A stretch of DNA of 64,000 nucleotides from Vibrio mimicus CAIM 602 (GCF_000338875.1 NZ_AOMO01000088.1:62001-126000); one strand, 5' to 3'; counted from the stretch's first letter, positions 19,601 to 28,876 are shown. Translations and numbers: made by a program. The notes: generated by a model from the sequence alone, not told the origin.

Positions 19601-20561
19601 CGCCTTCATCACGGATTTCACCGCCTGAACCTGTCGATGCGCCTGGCCAAGGAGAAATCGCCGTTGGGTGGTTGTGCGTTTCCACTTTCATCAGAATGTG
19701 GGCATCTTCATGGTGATAGGTGTACTGACGGCTATCAGGATCAGGGAAGAAACGACCAACAGTCGAGCCAGTCATTACCGCGGCATTATCTTTATAAGCA
19801 GAAAGCACATAATCAGGAGTCTGTTCAAAGGTGTTTTTGATCATCTTGAACAGCGATTTATCTTGTTTAACCCCATCAATCGTCCAATCCGCGTTGAAGA
19901 TCTTGTGACGGCAGTGTTCTGAGTTCGCCTGTGCAAACATCATCAATTCAATGTCATTGGGATTGCGGCCAAGTTTAATGAAATTCTCAACCAAATAGTC
20001 GATTTCATCTTCCGCCAATGCCAGCCCAAGGGAAACGTTTGCCTCTTCAAGCGCACGGAGACCGCCTGCCAAGACATCAACCTGACTCATCGGTGCAGGC
20101 TCCGCCACACTAAACAGTTGCTGCGCGTCAGTCAGTTCCGCAAACACCACTTCCATCATGCGATCGTGTAGCAAGGCTTTTAGAGTGACAACTTGAGCTT
20201 CGGTAAGTGGCGTTTCTGTCTCAACATAATAAGCCGTACCACGCTCTAAGCGCTTGATGCTGCGCAGACCACAGTTGTGCGCAATATCCGTTGCTTTAGA
20301 AGACCAAGGTGAGATGGTTCCCGGGCGTGGCGTCACCAATAACAGTAAACCTTGCGGTTCATGTTCTTGGATCGTTGGACCGTAAGTGAGCAGTTTTTCG
20401 AGCTTTTCCAACTCTTGCGGATTGAGCTCCGCCTTGAGATCGGCAAAGTGCATAAACTCGGCGTAAATGCCTGTCACTGGGAGGTGTTGTTCACGACACG
20501 CGGTGAGGAGCTTGTTAACACGAAACTCTGAAAGAGCTGGGGAGCCACGCAAAATTCTCAT
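16668..20561 (-). CDS. purL: Phosphoribosylformylglycinamidine synthase (large single-chain type)
   Basis: A 1297-residue FGAM synthase that converts FGAR, glutamine and ATP to FGAM, the fourth step of de novo purine synthesis. The N-terminal PurS-like part is followed by a linker and two PurM-like ATP-binding halves (motifs such as [20 protein letters not shown], about 290-310, and [16 protein letters not shown]). The C-terminal class I glutaminase has the nucleophile Cys in [12 protein letters not shown] (about 1135) and the His/Glu pair in MPHPERVFR. Length equals the gammaproteobacterial enzyme. A PurR box lies upstream. Confidence 0.98.
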   Translation of the reverse strand: MRILRGSPALSEFRVNKLLTACREQHLPVTGIYAEFMHFADLKAELNPQELEKLEKLLTYGPTIQEHEPQGLLLLVTPRPGTISPWSSKATDIAHNCGLRSIKRLERGTAYYVETETPLTEAQVVTLKALLHDRMMEVVFAELTDAQQLFSVAEPAPMSQVDVLAGGLRALEEANVSLGLALAEDEIDYLVENFIKLGRNPNDIELMMFAQANSEHCRHKIFNADWTIDGVKQDKSLFKMIKNTFEQTPDYVLSAYKDNAAVMTGSTVGRFFPDPDSRQYTYHHEDAHILMKVETHNHPTAISPWPGASTGSGGEIRDEGATGIGGKPKAGLVGFTTSNLRIPGFEQPWESNFGKPSRIVNALDIMLEGPLGGAAFNNEFGRPNLLGYFRTYEEKVTSHAGEEVRGYHKPIMIAGGMGNIRAEHIQKKEIPVGAKLIVLGGPAMNIGLGGGAASSMASGQSAEDLDFASVQRENPEMERRCQEVIDRCWQLGDKNPIAFIHDVGAGGISNALPELVNDGDRGGKFQLRNVPNDEPGMSPLEIWCNESQERYVLAVAAEDMPLFDAICQRERAPYAVVGEATEERHLTLEDSHFDNTPIDMPMDILLGKPPKMHRDANTLKVSSPALERSGIELNEAVDRVLRLPAVAEKTFLITIGDRSVTGLVARDQMVGPWQVPVANCAVTAASFDSYHGEAMSMGERTPVALLDFGASARLAVGEAITNIAATDIGDLKRIKLSANWMSPAGHPGEDAGLYEAVKAVGEELCPALGITIPVGKDSMSMKTKWQENGEQKEVTSPLSLIITAFARVEDIRKTVTPQLRTDLGDSSLVLIDLGNGQNRLGATALAQVYKQLGDKPADVDNATQLKGFFDALQTLVRNDKLVAYHDKGDGGLLVTLAEMAFAGHCGIKANIETLGDDALAALFNEELGAVVQVKNDELNSVLATLAAHGLEACTHVIGEVEASDRLLITRGEEVLIERSRTELRTIWAEMTHKMQALRDNSACADQEFAAKQDNRDPGLNASLTYDVLSDVAAPYIAKGARPKMAILREQGVNSHVEMAAAFDRAGFDAVDIHMSDILTGQTVLDAYQGLVACGGFSYGDVLGAGEGWAKSILFNAQAREQFEQFFQRKDTLSLGVCNGCQMLSNLRDLIPGAELWPRFVRNESERFEARFSLVEVQKSPSLFFSEMVGSRMPIAVSHGEGRVEVRNAEHLTAIEQSGTVAIRFVDNFGQPTQAYPSNPNGSPNAITGLTTQDGRVTIMMPHPERVFRTVANSWHPDNWGENGAWMRMFQNARKYLG

Positions 20562-20869
20562 GTGCTTAGGTCTCTATGTCCAATTGATTGAGGTGTAATT
20601 GGCATAAACTCTTTGAAATACAGCACATTAAACTCTATTTGTTGAATGTATGCCGATTTCACCTCTCTAATGGCTGCGCATTATAGAGGAATTCTTTTTG
20701 TGACGTAACACCAAAAGCAACCGTTTGCGTCATTTTTTTCGTTAATTTTGAGTTACGACCCATTTGCACAAATCTTCGAGCAAAATGTCAGCTTAATCAG
20801 TGAGGACTTTGCCAAAACCAGCGCCTTTGATATAAAGGCATCTGTCTTAATGAGAGAAAACCCAAATTG
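20562..20869. other. Divergent control region between purL and mltF
   Basis: About 308 non-coding bases separate the two divergent genes. Apart from the PurR box I see only AT-rich promoter-like sequence around 20625-20700 and 20735-20765. No RNA gene or repeat is evident. Confidence 0.6.
20715..20730 (-). promoter_or_regulatory. PurR operator upstream of purL
   Basis: On the minus strand ACGCAAACGGTTGCTT closely matches the PurR consensus ACGCAAACGTTTTCGT. It is 154 bases upstream of the purL start. purL belongs to the PurR regulon in E. coli, and the site is inferred to act likewise here. Confidence 0.8.
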
Positions 20870-22450
20870 ATGACTTCTTTTGCATACAAATTCCGCGTTC
20901 GTTCGCTTTGCTTAGGCTTATTGAGCCTGCTTCTGGTCGGTTGCCAAATTGACTCTGAGCCAAAAAGTGAACTGGAAAAGATCCGTGAGCGTGGAGTTTT
21001 ACGTGTTGGTACTCTCAATAATCCACTTTCCTATTACATTGGTCCTGATGGCCCTACAGGTTTGGATTACGAGTTAGCGCGTGAATTTGCCAAAGAGCTT
21101 GGGGTAAAGCTGGAAATGAAGCCAGCATATCGCCTATCTAGCCTTTTCCCTGCCTTAAAAAATGGCGAAGTGGATATTATCGCCGCGGGGTTAAGCCAGT
21201 CCGAAGAGCGACTCAAAGGTTTCCGTGCCGGACCTGCTTATTATTACGTGTCACAACAAGTGGTATACAAGAAAGGTGAATGGCGACCGCGCAATTTCAA
21301 ACAGTTAGTTGAAAAGCAGCAAGCGTTATTAAAGGACAACCCAGATTTGGCCTTTTTCAGTGTGGTTGATGACTCGCATTTTGAGCACACATTGCAAGCA
21401 AAACAGCAGAAGCACCCGGATTTTCAGTTTCATGTCGACAGCAATTCGGATGTGAATGACCTGCTAAAAAAAGTATCACAAGGTGAGCTACTGTTCACAA
21501 TGGCGGATTCGGTGGAAGTGTCACTCTCTCAGCGGGTCTACCCTGATTTAGCCGCAGCATTTGAACTGACCGAAGACCAACCGATCTCATGGTTTATCCG
21601 TCGTGCAGATGATGAAAGCCTCTACGCCTTGATGATTGAGTTTTTTGGTAATCTCAAACAATCAGGCTATCTCACTTCTTTGGAAGAGAAATATATCGGA
21701 CATATCGGAACATTCGATTATGTGGATACACGTGCCTTTATCCGTGCACTAGATACTCGGTTACCTAAATGGACACCGCTGTTTCAAAAGTATTCAGCAG
21801 AGTTTGATTGGCGTTTAGTGGCCGCACTGGCTTATCAAGAATCGCATTGGAATCCGTATGCTAAGTCTCCCACAGGTGTACGTGGTTTGATGATGTTGAC
21901 CCTTCCTACTGCGCGCAGTGTCGGAGTCAGCGATCGTCTCGATCCCGATCAATCGATTCGAGGTGGCGTGGAATATCTACGTCGTATGATGGAGCGAGTA
22001 CCGGATTCCATCTCTGAACATGAGAAAATCTGGTTTGCCCTTGCCTCTTATAATGTGGGCTATGGCCATATGATGGATGCACGTCGTTTAACTAAGATGC
22101 AAGGCGCTGATCCGGATTCATGGGCCGATGTGAAAGATCGTTTACCTCAGTTACAACAGAAGAAATATTTTACTCAGACTCGCTATGGCTATGCGCGCGG
22201 TGATGAGGCTCGTAACTACGTAGAAAATATTCGCCGTTACTACCAAAGCATCATTGGTCATCTTGAGCAGCGTCAATTGACTGCTGGCGATGACAGTATC
22301 GAGGATCTCGCGGTAATCGAGCTTGATGAAGAAAGCTTAGGCGATGATATCAGCACTGACGATATTGATGAGGATGCGGTCAAACTGGAGTCCGAATCTC
22401 TCGAAAGCAGTGAATCGAGCGCTTTACCATCTGATGAGAATAAAAAATAG
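20870..22450 (+). CDS. mltF: Membrane-bound lytic murein transglycosylase F
   Basis: A 526-residue outer-membrane lipoprotein. The N-terminal signal ends in the lipobox LLVGC (Cys about 25). A periplasmic amino-acid-binding-like domain follows (about 45-270, with GVLRVGTLNNPLSYY). The C-terminal lytic transglycosylase domain has the catalytic glutamate in LAYQESHWNPYA (about 322-333) and SPTGVRGLMMLTLPTA. It cleaves peptidoglycan to give 1,6-anhydromuropeptides. I start at ATG 20870, since the codon before it is only a TTG. The last 80 residues are very acidic and Ser-rich. Confidence 0.95.
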   Translation: MTSFAYKFRVRSLCLGLLSLLLVGCQIDSEPKSELEKIRERGVLRVGTLNNPLSYYIGPDGPTGLDYELAREFAKELGVKLEMKPAYRLSSLFPALKNGEVDIIAAGLSQSEERLKGFRAGPAYYYVSQQVVYKKGEWRPRNFKQLVEKQQALLKDNPDLAFFSVVDDSHFEHTLQAKQQKHPDFQFHVDSNSDVNDLLKKVSQGELLFTMADSVEVSLSQRVYPDLAAAFELTEDQPISWFIRRADDESLYALMIEFFGNLKQSGYLTSLEEKYIGHIGTFDYVDTRAFIRALDTRLPKWTPLFQKYSAEFDWRLVAALAYQESHWNPYAKSPTGVRGLMMLTLPTARSVGVSDRLDPDQSIRGGVEYLRRMMERVPDSISEHEKIWFALASYNVGYGHMMDARRLTKMQGADPDSWADVKDRLPQLQQKKYFTQTRYGYARGDEARNYVENIRRYYQSIIGHLEQRQLTAGDDSIEDLAVIELDEESLGDDISTDDIDEDAVKLESESLESSESSALPSDENKK

Positions 22451-22626
22451 CCACTTGATTTTTGAGAAGAAAACACGTAAATCAATGTGTGAATGAAGTC
22501 GCTTTCCTGTTGTCAGAAACAGGTAACATTCGAATGCAATAATAAAGTGATTCATTCAAAAATTATTAGGCTCCCTGACTCTATCGAGCAGGGGTTTTAT
22601 GTCAGTAAGTAGTAGGAGGGTGTTTT

Positions 22627-22761
22627 ATGTTGAGACGTAAACGTCAATCAAAACTCCTGAACAAAACAGTATCAGCCAATCGTCGTCGCCGTATGTTGGC
22701 CAACAGTAAGAAAAAAGTGTTGGCTCGTCATCGTGCTTTCGTTCAGTTGGGCAACTCGTAA
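22627..22761 (+). CDS. 44-residue highly basic protein, faintly L34-like
   Basis: A short frame with a strong ribosome-binding site (AGGAGGG, six bases before ATG 22627). It encodes MLRRKRQSKLLNKTVSANRR, then RRMLANSKKKVLARHRAFVQ and LGNS. About 40 percent of residues are Lys or Arg, and there is no membrane segment. The stretch RRRRMLANSKKKVLARHRA resembles the C-terminal half of ribosomal protein L34 (pattern R-x-R-M-x5-x-K-V-x-x-x-R-A). That could be convergence in a basic peptide, or a nucleic-acid-binding role. I do not recognise a named family. It stands alone between mltF and tadA. Confidence 0.75.
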   Translation: MLRRKRQSKLLNKTVSANRRRRMLANSKKKVLARHRAFVQLGNS

Positions 22762-22803
22762 CACGTCGAATGGCAAACATCGTTGCTGATGTTTGCCAAA
22801 GAT

Positions 22804-23316
22804 CTACTGTTCATCTTTCCTTTCTGCATCCCGTTTCGCTTTGATTTCTTTCCGACGACGCTGAAAAAACGCTTGTAACTGAGCGCGGCACTCTTCTTCC
22901 AATAGCCCTTTCTCAACAGTGGCATAGTGGTAAGACGCTTGACTGTTAAACAGATCCATAACTGTCCCAGCAGCTCCTGCTTTTAAATCTGGTGCACCAT
23001 ACACAATCCGCTTAACCCGGCTATGCAAAAGAGCTCCTGCACACATGGGGCACGGTTCTAATGTTACATATAAGGTGGTATCGAGCAGACGATAGTTGCT
23101 GAGCACTTTTCCCGCTTTACGGATCACTTCAATCTCGGCATGCGCGGTCGCATCATGGTGCGTAATAGAACAATTCCAACCTTCAGCAATAATTTCACCA
23201 TCACGTACCAATACGGCACCGACAGGGACTTCTCCCAGCTCTTCAGCTTGAGCGGCTAACATGATGGCTCGACGCATAAATTGTTCGTCTTGAGCGGAAA
23301 AGAGAGACTCGGACAA
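22804..23316 (-). CDS. tadA: tRNA-specific adenosine deaminase TadA
   Basis: A 170-residue cytidine-deaminase-fold enzyme with the zinc ligands and catalytic Glu in HAEIEVIRKAG (His and Glu about residues 58-60) and the PCPMCAG motif (about 88-94). TadA deaminates A34 to inosine in tRNA-Arg(ACG). The frame has no ATG at its 5' end. The TTG at 23316 has a GGAG sequence eight bases upstream and fits the family length, so I prefer it to the TTG at 23340. The basic C-terminal tail (KRDAERKDEQ) is usual. Confidence 0.94.
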   Translation of the reverse strand: MSESLFSAQDEQFMRRAIMLAAQAEELGEVPVGAVLVRDGEIIAEGWNCSITHHDATAHAEIEVIRKAGKVLSNYRLLDTTLYVTLEPCPMCAGALLHSRVKRIVYGAPDLKAGAAGTVMDLFNSQASYHYATVEKGLLEEECRAQLQAFFQRRRKEIKAKRDAERKDEQ

Positions 23317-23387
23317 AACGACACTCCACAGATTATTCAAAACGGTGATTCTAACGGAGATTGCTGAGAAAACGAAAGCAAGACCAA

Positions 23388-23415
23388 GAAAAAGCCCACT
23401 CGTCTGAGTGGGCTA
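23388..23415 (-). terminator. Terminator after the second AbgT gene
   Basis: On the minus strand AGCCCACTC-AGAC-GAGTGGGCTTTTTC is a clear hairpin plus U-tract 23 bases past the stop. Confidence 0.85.
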
Positions 23416-23437
23416 TCAGCTTATCTGATTTTGTTAC

Positions 23438-24997
23438 CTACATGCTGTAGGTGTAAGGTGCTTGGATACCCAATGGAATACCCATCGCCCAATATGCCAG
23501 CAAGAATATTGACCAGCCAATCAGCATAGCAATTGAGTAAGGCATCATCATCGAAGCCAATGTACCAATACCCGTTGATTTCACATAGCGTTGGCAGTAC
23601 ACCACCACCAGAGGGAAGAACACCATCAATGGAGAAATGATGTTAGAAACCGAATCACCCACACGGTAAGCCGCTTGAGAAAGCTCTGGAGAGATACCGA
23701 CAGCCATCAGCATTGGCACTAGGATAGGACCAATCAATGCCCATTTTGCCGAAGCAGAACCCACGAGCAGGTTGACCATAGCCGTAAGCAAAATCATACC
23801 CACAATCGTAGCCTGACCTGGCAGGTTCATCGCTTTCAGACCTTCCGCACCATACAGTGCCAGCATAGTACCAATGTTCGATTGGCCAAAAGCAGAAAGG
23901 AACTGAGCACAGAAGAAAGACATCACGATGTAAGCACCCATAGTAGACATGGTGCCTGACATCGCTTTGATAACATCGTTACTGTCTTTAAATGTCCCAG
24001 CAATACGGCCGTAAACAATACCCGGAATGATAAATAGGATAAAAATCAGTGGCACAATTGATTTCATGATTGGCGCGGTAAATGCCGTGATCTGGCCATC
24101 TGGCGAGCGTAATGCTGAATTCTCAGGCCATACTGCTGCAATCAATAACGCAATGCCCACAACCATTGCCCAACCCGCATAGCGGAAAGCTTTTGATTCG
24201 ATTGCAGTAAAAGAGCCAAGATCTGGAGCAGATTCTGCATCTTCATCCACTTTTGTTGCTGCTAAGCGTGGTTCGATAATTTTATCCGTCACGTACCAAC
24301 CAATTGCAACAATCACGATAGATGAAAGACCAGTGAAGTAAATGTTGGCCAGAGGGTTAACTTGATACGACTGATCCAACACTTGCGCGGCAGTTTGAGT
24401 AAAACCCGCCAGAAGAGGATCGATGCCCGAGGGGATAAAGTTGGCTGAAAAGCCACCTGATACCCCAGCAAATGCAGCCGCAATACCCGCAAGAGGATGA
24501 CGCCCTGCTGCATGGAAAATGATACCGCCCAACGGAATAACCAGTACGTAGCCTGCATCCGCTGCAGTGTGCGAAACAATCGCGACCAGAATCAGCATAG
24601 GCGTCAGCAATTTTACTGGCGTAACATTAAGCATTTTTTTCAGGCCTGTAGTAATGAAGCCTGAAGAGTCCGCTACACCTACCCCCAGCATAGCAACAAG
24701 TACAATTCCGAGAGGCGCAAAACTGGTAAATGTGGTCACCATATTGGCAAGAAAATGAGCCAGTGATTCGCCGGTCAGTAGGTTTTTAATTTCTAAAGCT
24801 TGGCCCGTGCGCGGGTTAATCAAATCAAAGCTTAAGTTTGATAAGAGTGCAGAAGAAACCCAAACGATAACTAACGCCCAGAAGAATAGAATTGCAGGGT
24901 CTGGGATTTTGTTACCTGCCCGTTCAATAAAGTTTAAAAAGCGATCCATCCCACTTGGCTTAGCCGATGGTGCTTGATTGATAGATTGGTTACTCAT
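23438..24997 (-). CDS. AbgT family transporter (second copy)
   Basis: A 519-residue multi-pass membrane protein of the AbgT family, paralogous to the one at 10341-11927. It has the same landmarks: RFLNFIERAGNKIPDPAILF near the N-terminus, GVSGGFSANFIPSGIDPLL (about 185-203), and GDSVSNIISPLMVFFPLVV near the C-terminus. Around 11-13 hydrophobic segments are visible. The family covers p-aminobenzoyl-glutamate uptake and antimetabolite efflux, and I cannot say which applies. It is monocistronic with its own terminator. Confidence 0.9.
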   Translation of the reverse strand: MSNQSINQAPSAKPSGMDRFLNFIERAGNKIPDPAILFFWALVIVWVSSALLSNLSFDLINPRTGQALEIKNLLTGESLAHFLANMVTTFTSFAPLGIVLVAMLGVGVADSSGFITTGLKKMLNVTPVKLLTPMLILVAIVSHTAADAGYVLVIPLGGIIFHAAGRHPLAGIAAAFAGVSGGFSANFIPSGIDPLLAGFTQTAAQVLDQSYQVNPLANIYFTGLSSIVIVAIGWYVTDKIIEPRLAATKVDEDAESAPDLGSFTAIESKAFRYAGWAMVVGIALLIAAVWPENSALRSPDGQITAFTAPIMKSIVPLIFILFIIPGIVYGRIAGTFKDSNDVIKAMSGTMSTMGAYIVMSFFCAQFLSAFGQSNIGTMLALYGAEGLKAMNLPGQATIVGMILLTAMVNLLVGSASAKWALIGPILVPMLMAVGISPELSQAAYRVGDSVSNIISPLMVFFPLVVVYCQRYVKSTGIGTLASMMMPYSIAMLIGWSIFLLAYWAMGIPLGIQAPYTYSM

Positions 24998-25442
24998 AGT
25001 AAATTCCGTAATGTGATGTTGCTGCGTGAGACCTTATAAGCTTGGTCTTCTGTAGCCGTTTCGAATATCCGTGTGAGCTTGGTTAATCAGTCACAGTGAA
25101 ACGGCAATTTTTCACTTGGCATTGTATAGAAACGCCCTATCCAAAGCACAGAGTTCGTTCTTTTTTTTACATATTTAGAGACATATTTTGCAAAAATAGA
25201 AAACCAAAGACACACACTCGAAACATTAACGACAAATCAACATATACATTTAAGAAACGAATTTGCAAAAACTGAGATTACATGGATCGATGAACCTATG
25301 ATTTGCAGAGAGGAAGAAAGGGATGATGGAGAAGTAAAAAACCTTCCCCAAGATATCTAAGGAGTAAAGAATGGCGACCGATTTCCACCTAATAGTTTCT
25401 GTAAACTTAGACTCAATCGAGCAGAATAAGAAAGAGAGTTCG
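24998..25442. other. Non-coding gap between the second AbgT gene and the minor pilin genes
   Basis: This 445-base stretch is AT-rich, notably 25150-25300. It should contain the promoter of the transporter gene near its left side and the 3' end of the pilin transcript near its right side. No convincing gene, hairpin terminator or repeat was found. A short leftward frame at 25250-25456 has no ribosome-binding site and is not supported. Confidence 0.6.
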
Positions 25443-25856
25443 TTAATCGAACTCACTGTGTTTAGAGATCATGGTTTTCAGCTCAACAGACTGAGTTTCA
25501 CCATGGCGATCTTGCCATAAAGCTTCTATATGAACTGTCTTAAGTGCTCCCGACAGAGTTGCAGCTGGCACAGACCACGACAAGGTATACAAAGGATGTG
25601 AAACATCATTCCCAGAGACAATATTGGTATCAAAATTAGCCGCAGACATAGTAGGTAGAGCGGAAGAAGCCCCACGAGTACGAAACCATTCCAATTTCTG
25701 CTCGGCAAGGTTCAAAGCTTCGATACTGTGCATGGCGTAATCGGCACGTTGCTCAATGTACGCTTGCAATTTAACCAACCCAAGAGCCCCCACTCCAATC
25801 AGCACAAAAGAAATCATCACTTCAATTAAGCTAAAACCACGTTGCTTATTGCGCAT
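25443..25856 (-). CDS. Type IV minor pilin, PilV-like
   Basis: A 137-residue prepilin-like protein. The class III signal MRNKQRG is followed by FSLIEVMISFVLIGVGALGL, with cleavage expected after Gly7 and the conserved Glu at mature position 5. A helical stem and a small C-terminal domain follow (VELKTMISKHSEFD end). This is the PilV type of minor pilin. It is the last gene of a four-gene leftward cluster and overlaps the upstream PilX-like gene by 11 bases. Minor pilins of this locus are part of the chitin-induced DNA-uptake pilus in V. cholerae. Confidence 0.88.
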   Translation of the reverse strand: MRNKQRGFSLIEVMISFVLIGVGALGLVKLQAYIEQRADYAMHSIEALNLAEQKLEWFRTRGASSALPTMSAANFDTNIVSGNDVSHPLYTLSWSVPAATLSGALKTVHIEALWQDRHGETQSVELKTMISKHSEFD

Positions 25857-27183
25857 TCCAACTTCCTTCTTGCCATTTAGGAGGAAGAGAGCTATTTACA
25901 AACGACTTCATAATGTCGGAGTTAAATTTAAGATTAACTGAGTTTTTAAATAACGCACTCTGATTTCGAGCATCCAAAACCATGCCGCCTGTAAAGTTAA
26001 ATGAGCCTTCCATATACATTGTAGCTAAGGCTGCATCGCCATCTAAATATGTTCCATTTATTGCTTCGAGTCCAGTTTTAAAATCATTGGGTGTATGTTT
26101 TAGAGTACCGATTAATGCTGGGTCAAAAGCTGCATTACTCCACTGATCTTTTATCGGTGTATAAGTACTATTTACATGCACAAATACACCATTGACATTA
26201 ACAGTACTTCTCCCACCGACAATTCCATTATGTACAACAAGAAGGACTTTCATGCTTGGATGAGTAGTACTACTTAATAAATGAGCAAGATTCGTATCAA
26301 ACTCGCAGGGGCCATCAACCCAAATTGAATTACTTCCATTAGTTTTCAAACCAACTTGATTGATTTTCGTATAGCAGTCACTGCCTTTAGTTGTGGATAT
26401 TTTAGTGAAATTATTTTTCGGATCATCTCTCACTTGCTTCCAATCCGATACTTCTTTACCAAAAAAATCTTTAAATGGAGATAAATCTGTATCACGTTTT
26501 GCATCAAGCTCAACACCATTACTAATAACAGCCCCCTCTTTCCCTAAGTAATATCCTGATGCAGTTGCATTATTTGTAATAAAACCTGATCCACACTTTA
26601 CTCCATTTTTATAATTACTGCCTGGATTAACACCTGATGCATAGTCTAAATCACTGTTAGTAAAACCTCCGCCAAAATATGCTTTATCTCTGACAACCAT
26701 TGAAACGCACTCATAATACTCAGAATTATCATTTCGTCTTAATTCCCCCGGTTCAGGAGAAATTGTAACCGCAGCATTCACAACTAAATTTGATGCACTA
26801 CGAAGAGCCCCAGCCCCTCCTCCAGAAGCAGGAATAACAATATTTTTATTGAGCTTTGTATATCCTATTTCACTAATTATTTTTGTTGTAGGGTTCGAAG
26901 CTACCAATGAAACATAATCGAACTTTATGTTATGGGTCGCTATGTTACATTCTGGTATTAAAGATGCTGTAGGAATCGCACTATCGAGAATAGATTTAGT
27001 GTAAACACACTCCAACCCCCCCTCCGCCAGCCAATGTTCTTGCCTCGCTTTAACCTCATTCTGTGCACGCTTAATTTGATAAAATAAATTCTTATATGAA
27101 CCCAAAGTCACAACTAAAGCTATAGAAAGCAGTATAGAGGTAATCAGTAGAGTGGCTAAACCTTGTTGATATTTACGTATCAT
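25846..27183 (-). CDS. Type IV minor pilin, large PilX/GspK-like
   Basis: A 445-residue protein beginning MIRKYQQG-LATLLITSILLS, a prepilin signal and hydrophobic helix, but without the usual Glu at mature position 5. Loss of Glu5 is typical of GspK and PilX tip pilins. The long soluble part is unusually large for PilX and includes a Gly/Ala-rich turn (ASGGGAGALRSASN) and several cysteines. I start at ATG 27183, which overlaps the upstream stop as ATGA. The base composition is more AT-rich than the flanks, suggesting rapid divergence or transfer of the tip pilin. Confidence 0.82.
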   Translation of the reverse strand: MIRKYQQGLATLLITSILLSIALVVTLGSYKNLFYQIKRAQNEVKARQEHWLAEGGLECVYTKSILDSAIPTASLIPECNIATHNIKFDYVSLVASNPTTKIISEIGYTKLNKNIVIPASGGGAGALRSASNLVVNAAVTISPEPGELRRNDNSEYYECVSMVVRDKAYFGGGFTNSDLDYASGVNPGSNYKNGVKCGSGFITNNATASGYYLGKEGAVISNGVELDAKRDTDLSPFKDFFGKEVSDWKQVRDDPKNNFTKISTTKGSDCYTKINQVGLKTNGSNSIWVDGPCEFDTNLAHLLSSTTHPSMKVLLVVHNGIVGGRSTVNVNGVFVHVNSTYTPIKDQWSNAAFDPALIGTLKHTPNDFKTGLEAINGTYLDGDAALATMYMEGSFNFTGGMVLDARNQSALFKNSVNLKFNSDIMKSFVNSSLPPKWQEGSWNAQ

Positions 27184-27770
27184 TGCCAATTCCTTTGCTG
27201 AACTTGTAATGAAATTGCGTGAGAGATTGCTGGTTCATTTTTTAATTCAGCAGTCATCGATATAGAAATAAATGAACTTTCTATTGAAGATCCAGATAAT
27301 AATGCTCGACTAATATCAAATTGAGTCACTTTAATTTGCTTAGGATCAAATAGGTCGAAACATCCACTGGCAGCTGAAATAACATTTAAAGGTGATGTAG
27401 AATCCTTTTGGCAATATTCCAGCATATTATTATTTAGTTGATATACCGTATTGCTCGCAGCACTCGCTGTTTTTCGATAGACATAACCAATTTTATTGGG
27501 CTGATGGTAAAGAACATTTGGAGAACCAGAAAGCATCATAGAATTCGTAGCAATGCCATCAAAACCTGCTCGCTGAATATCCTCTTTCATCTGCTGCATC
27601 ACACTACTCATTTGCTGTAATAGCATAATTTCTTTACTACGCTGTGCGGCAGCTTTCTGGTTAGAAAGAAACACAGCCCCAACAATTCCCAGTGCTATTG
27701 CTCCTACCAAGGCTGCGATCATAAATTCAATGAGCGTATTACCTTGCTGTTTAGCACTTTTCAAAGCCAT
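27180..27770 (-). CDS. Type IV minor pilin, PilW-like
   Basis: A 196-residue prepilin. The N-terminus is MALKSAKQQG-NTLIEFMIAA, with cleavage after Gly10 and Glu at mature position 5, but Asn instead of the usual Phe at position 1. The rest fits PilW: a helical stem (LLQQMSSVMQQMKEDIQRAG) and a C-terminal beta-rich domain with a possible Cys pair. The chosen ATG 27770 has GAGG upstream, and the GTG 12 bases earlier is less likely. It overlaps both neighbours slightly and is cotranscribed with them. Confidence 0.85.
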   Translation of the reverse strand: MALKSAKQQGNTLIEFMIAALVGAIALGIVGAVFLSNQKAAAQRSKEIMLLQQMSSVMQQMKEDIQRAGFDGIATNSMMLSGSPNVLYHQPNKIGYVYRKTASAASNTVYQLNNNMLEYCQKDSTSPLNVISAASGCFDLFDPKQIKVTQFDISRALLSGSSIESSFISISMTAELKNEPAISHAISLQVQQRNWQ

Positions 27771-28263
27771 ATTTTGCCTCACTCTCAGTGCATACTTTTA
27801 TCCGTCCAGCTCGATTATGAACCGTAATTTTTATCGGATTCGTATCCGATTCAGATTGCTTAATCGCTATACTGCCCGCTTCTTGCGGATTCCCCATTAC
27901 ATGATCAAATTTCACGCTAGTTAAAGAGTTCGTACTCGACACCACCAAATTCCGATATCGATTACCTTGCAGTTCAGCAACCGTATTAGCTGTCGTAATT
28001 GCGGCAACATCAGATACACTCGCAAGCAATAACTTCCAATTCCCTGTAGATGATGGAAAGCCTTGGATGTGAACCCATAAGTCTTGGTTTCTCAACACTG
28101 ATTCAGATTTAGCTTGAATCAAAAAACCCTGTAATTCATTGGCTAAATTAGCCATTTTTGTTTGTTGGCTAACGTTTGAAAAACTCGGGGCGACAAAAAG
28201 CAGCAACGCTGTTAACACAGCAACTGTGATTAGAAGCTCCAGTAAGGTAAAGCCGCGATGCAT
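27751..28263 (-). CDS. Type IV minor pilin, FimT/FimU (GspH)-like
   Basis: A 170-residue prepilin. The signal is very short, MHRG, followed by FTLLELLITVAVLTALLLFV with Glu at mature position 5. The soluble domain (about 30-170) resembles GspH/FimT. I start at ATG 28263 because the 14 codons upstream are not prepilin-like. It is the first gene of the leftward minor-pilin set (FimT/U, PilW, PilX, PilV order). These proteins form the tip complex that primes pilus assembly, and FimT-type pilins bind DNA in some competent bacteria. Confidence 0.85.
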   Translation of the reverse strand: MHRGFTLLELLITVAVLTALLLFVAPSFSNVSQQTKMANLANELQGFLIQAKSESVLRNQDLWVHIQGFPSSTGNWKLLLASVSDVAAITTANTVAELQGNRYRNLVVSSTNSLTSVKFDHVMGNPQEAGSIAIKQSESDTNPIKITVHNRAGRIKVCTESEAKYGFEKC

Positions 28264-28359
28264 TTCCCAAAATCCTTTGCAAACAGTGAGATGATGGTGA
28301 ATCAACTTGCATAGATCCTAACAGCTAACAAAAATGGTGTTGTTTTATAAAGAGAAGTA

Positions 28360-28803
28360 ATGGAAATGATTCGAAAAATTTTCTGCAAGCCAAGCTGTAC
28401 TTGGCAACAAGGTATGACATTGATCGAATTAATGATCGCGGTTGTGATTGTGGGTGTATTAGCGGGCATCGCTTATCCTGCTTATACCAACTATGTCAAA
28501 GAGGGTCATCGTAAGCAGGCGATGGCGGATATGGCCAAAATTCAGCTCTACTTAGAAGAAAAATATAACAATGGTTATACAGCTACAGGCATCGTCGATG
28601 CGCAGAAGGTATGTAATACGTTTTGCAGCGTAGACAGCGATCGCTACAAGATTGTCGTCGAGACAACAGCCACTAGCTATGCGATTACAGCAACCCCGCA
28701 ATCCACCAAAGGACAGAATAGTGATAAATGCGGCGGTAATACCTACACATCCCTCACGTTAAATGAGAAAGGTACAACATCACCCAGCGCATGTTGGAAA
28801 TAA
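28360..28803 (+). CDS. Type IV minor pilin, PilE-like
   Basis: A 147-residue prepilin divergent from the other four. An 18-residue leader (MEMIRKIFCKPSCTWQQG) precedes MTLIELMIAVVIVGVLAGIA, with Glu at mature position 5. YPAYTNYVKEGHRKQAMADM and a C-terminal disulfide-type loop (two Cys about 120-147) are typical of PilE. The leader is longer than usual. It belongs to the same competence-pilus minor set. A terminator follows. Confidence 0.88.
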   Translation: MEMIRKIFCKPSCTWQQGMTLIELMIAVVIVGVLAGIAYPAYTNYVKEGHRKQAMADMAKIQLYLEEKYNNGYTATGIVDAQKVCNTFCSVDSDRYKIVVETTATSYAITATPQSTKGQNSDKCGGNTYTSLTLNEKGTTSPSACWK

Positions 28804-28845
28804 AAAATCCGTGTATAAAATCATCATTAAGTTATTTACTGAAAT

Positions 28846-28876
28846 AAGAAAAGACCAGCAAGCTGGTCTTTTCTTA
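28846..28876. terminator. Bidirectional terminator between the PilE-like gene and dnaJ
   Basis: AAGAAAAGACCAG-CAAG-CTGGTCTTTTCTT hairpin lies between convergent genes. Confidence 0.88.

Noticed and set aside
25250-25456. 68-residue leftward frame below the pilin cluster
   Set aside because: It overlaps the PilV-like gene end in another frame, has no ribosome-binding site, and lies in AT-rich sequence.
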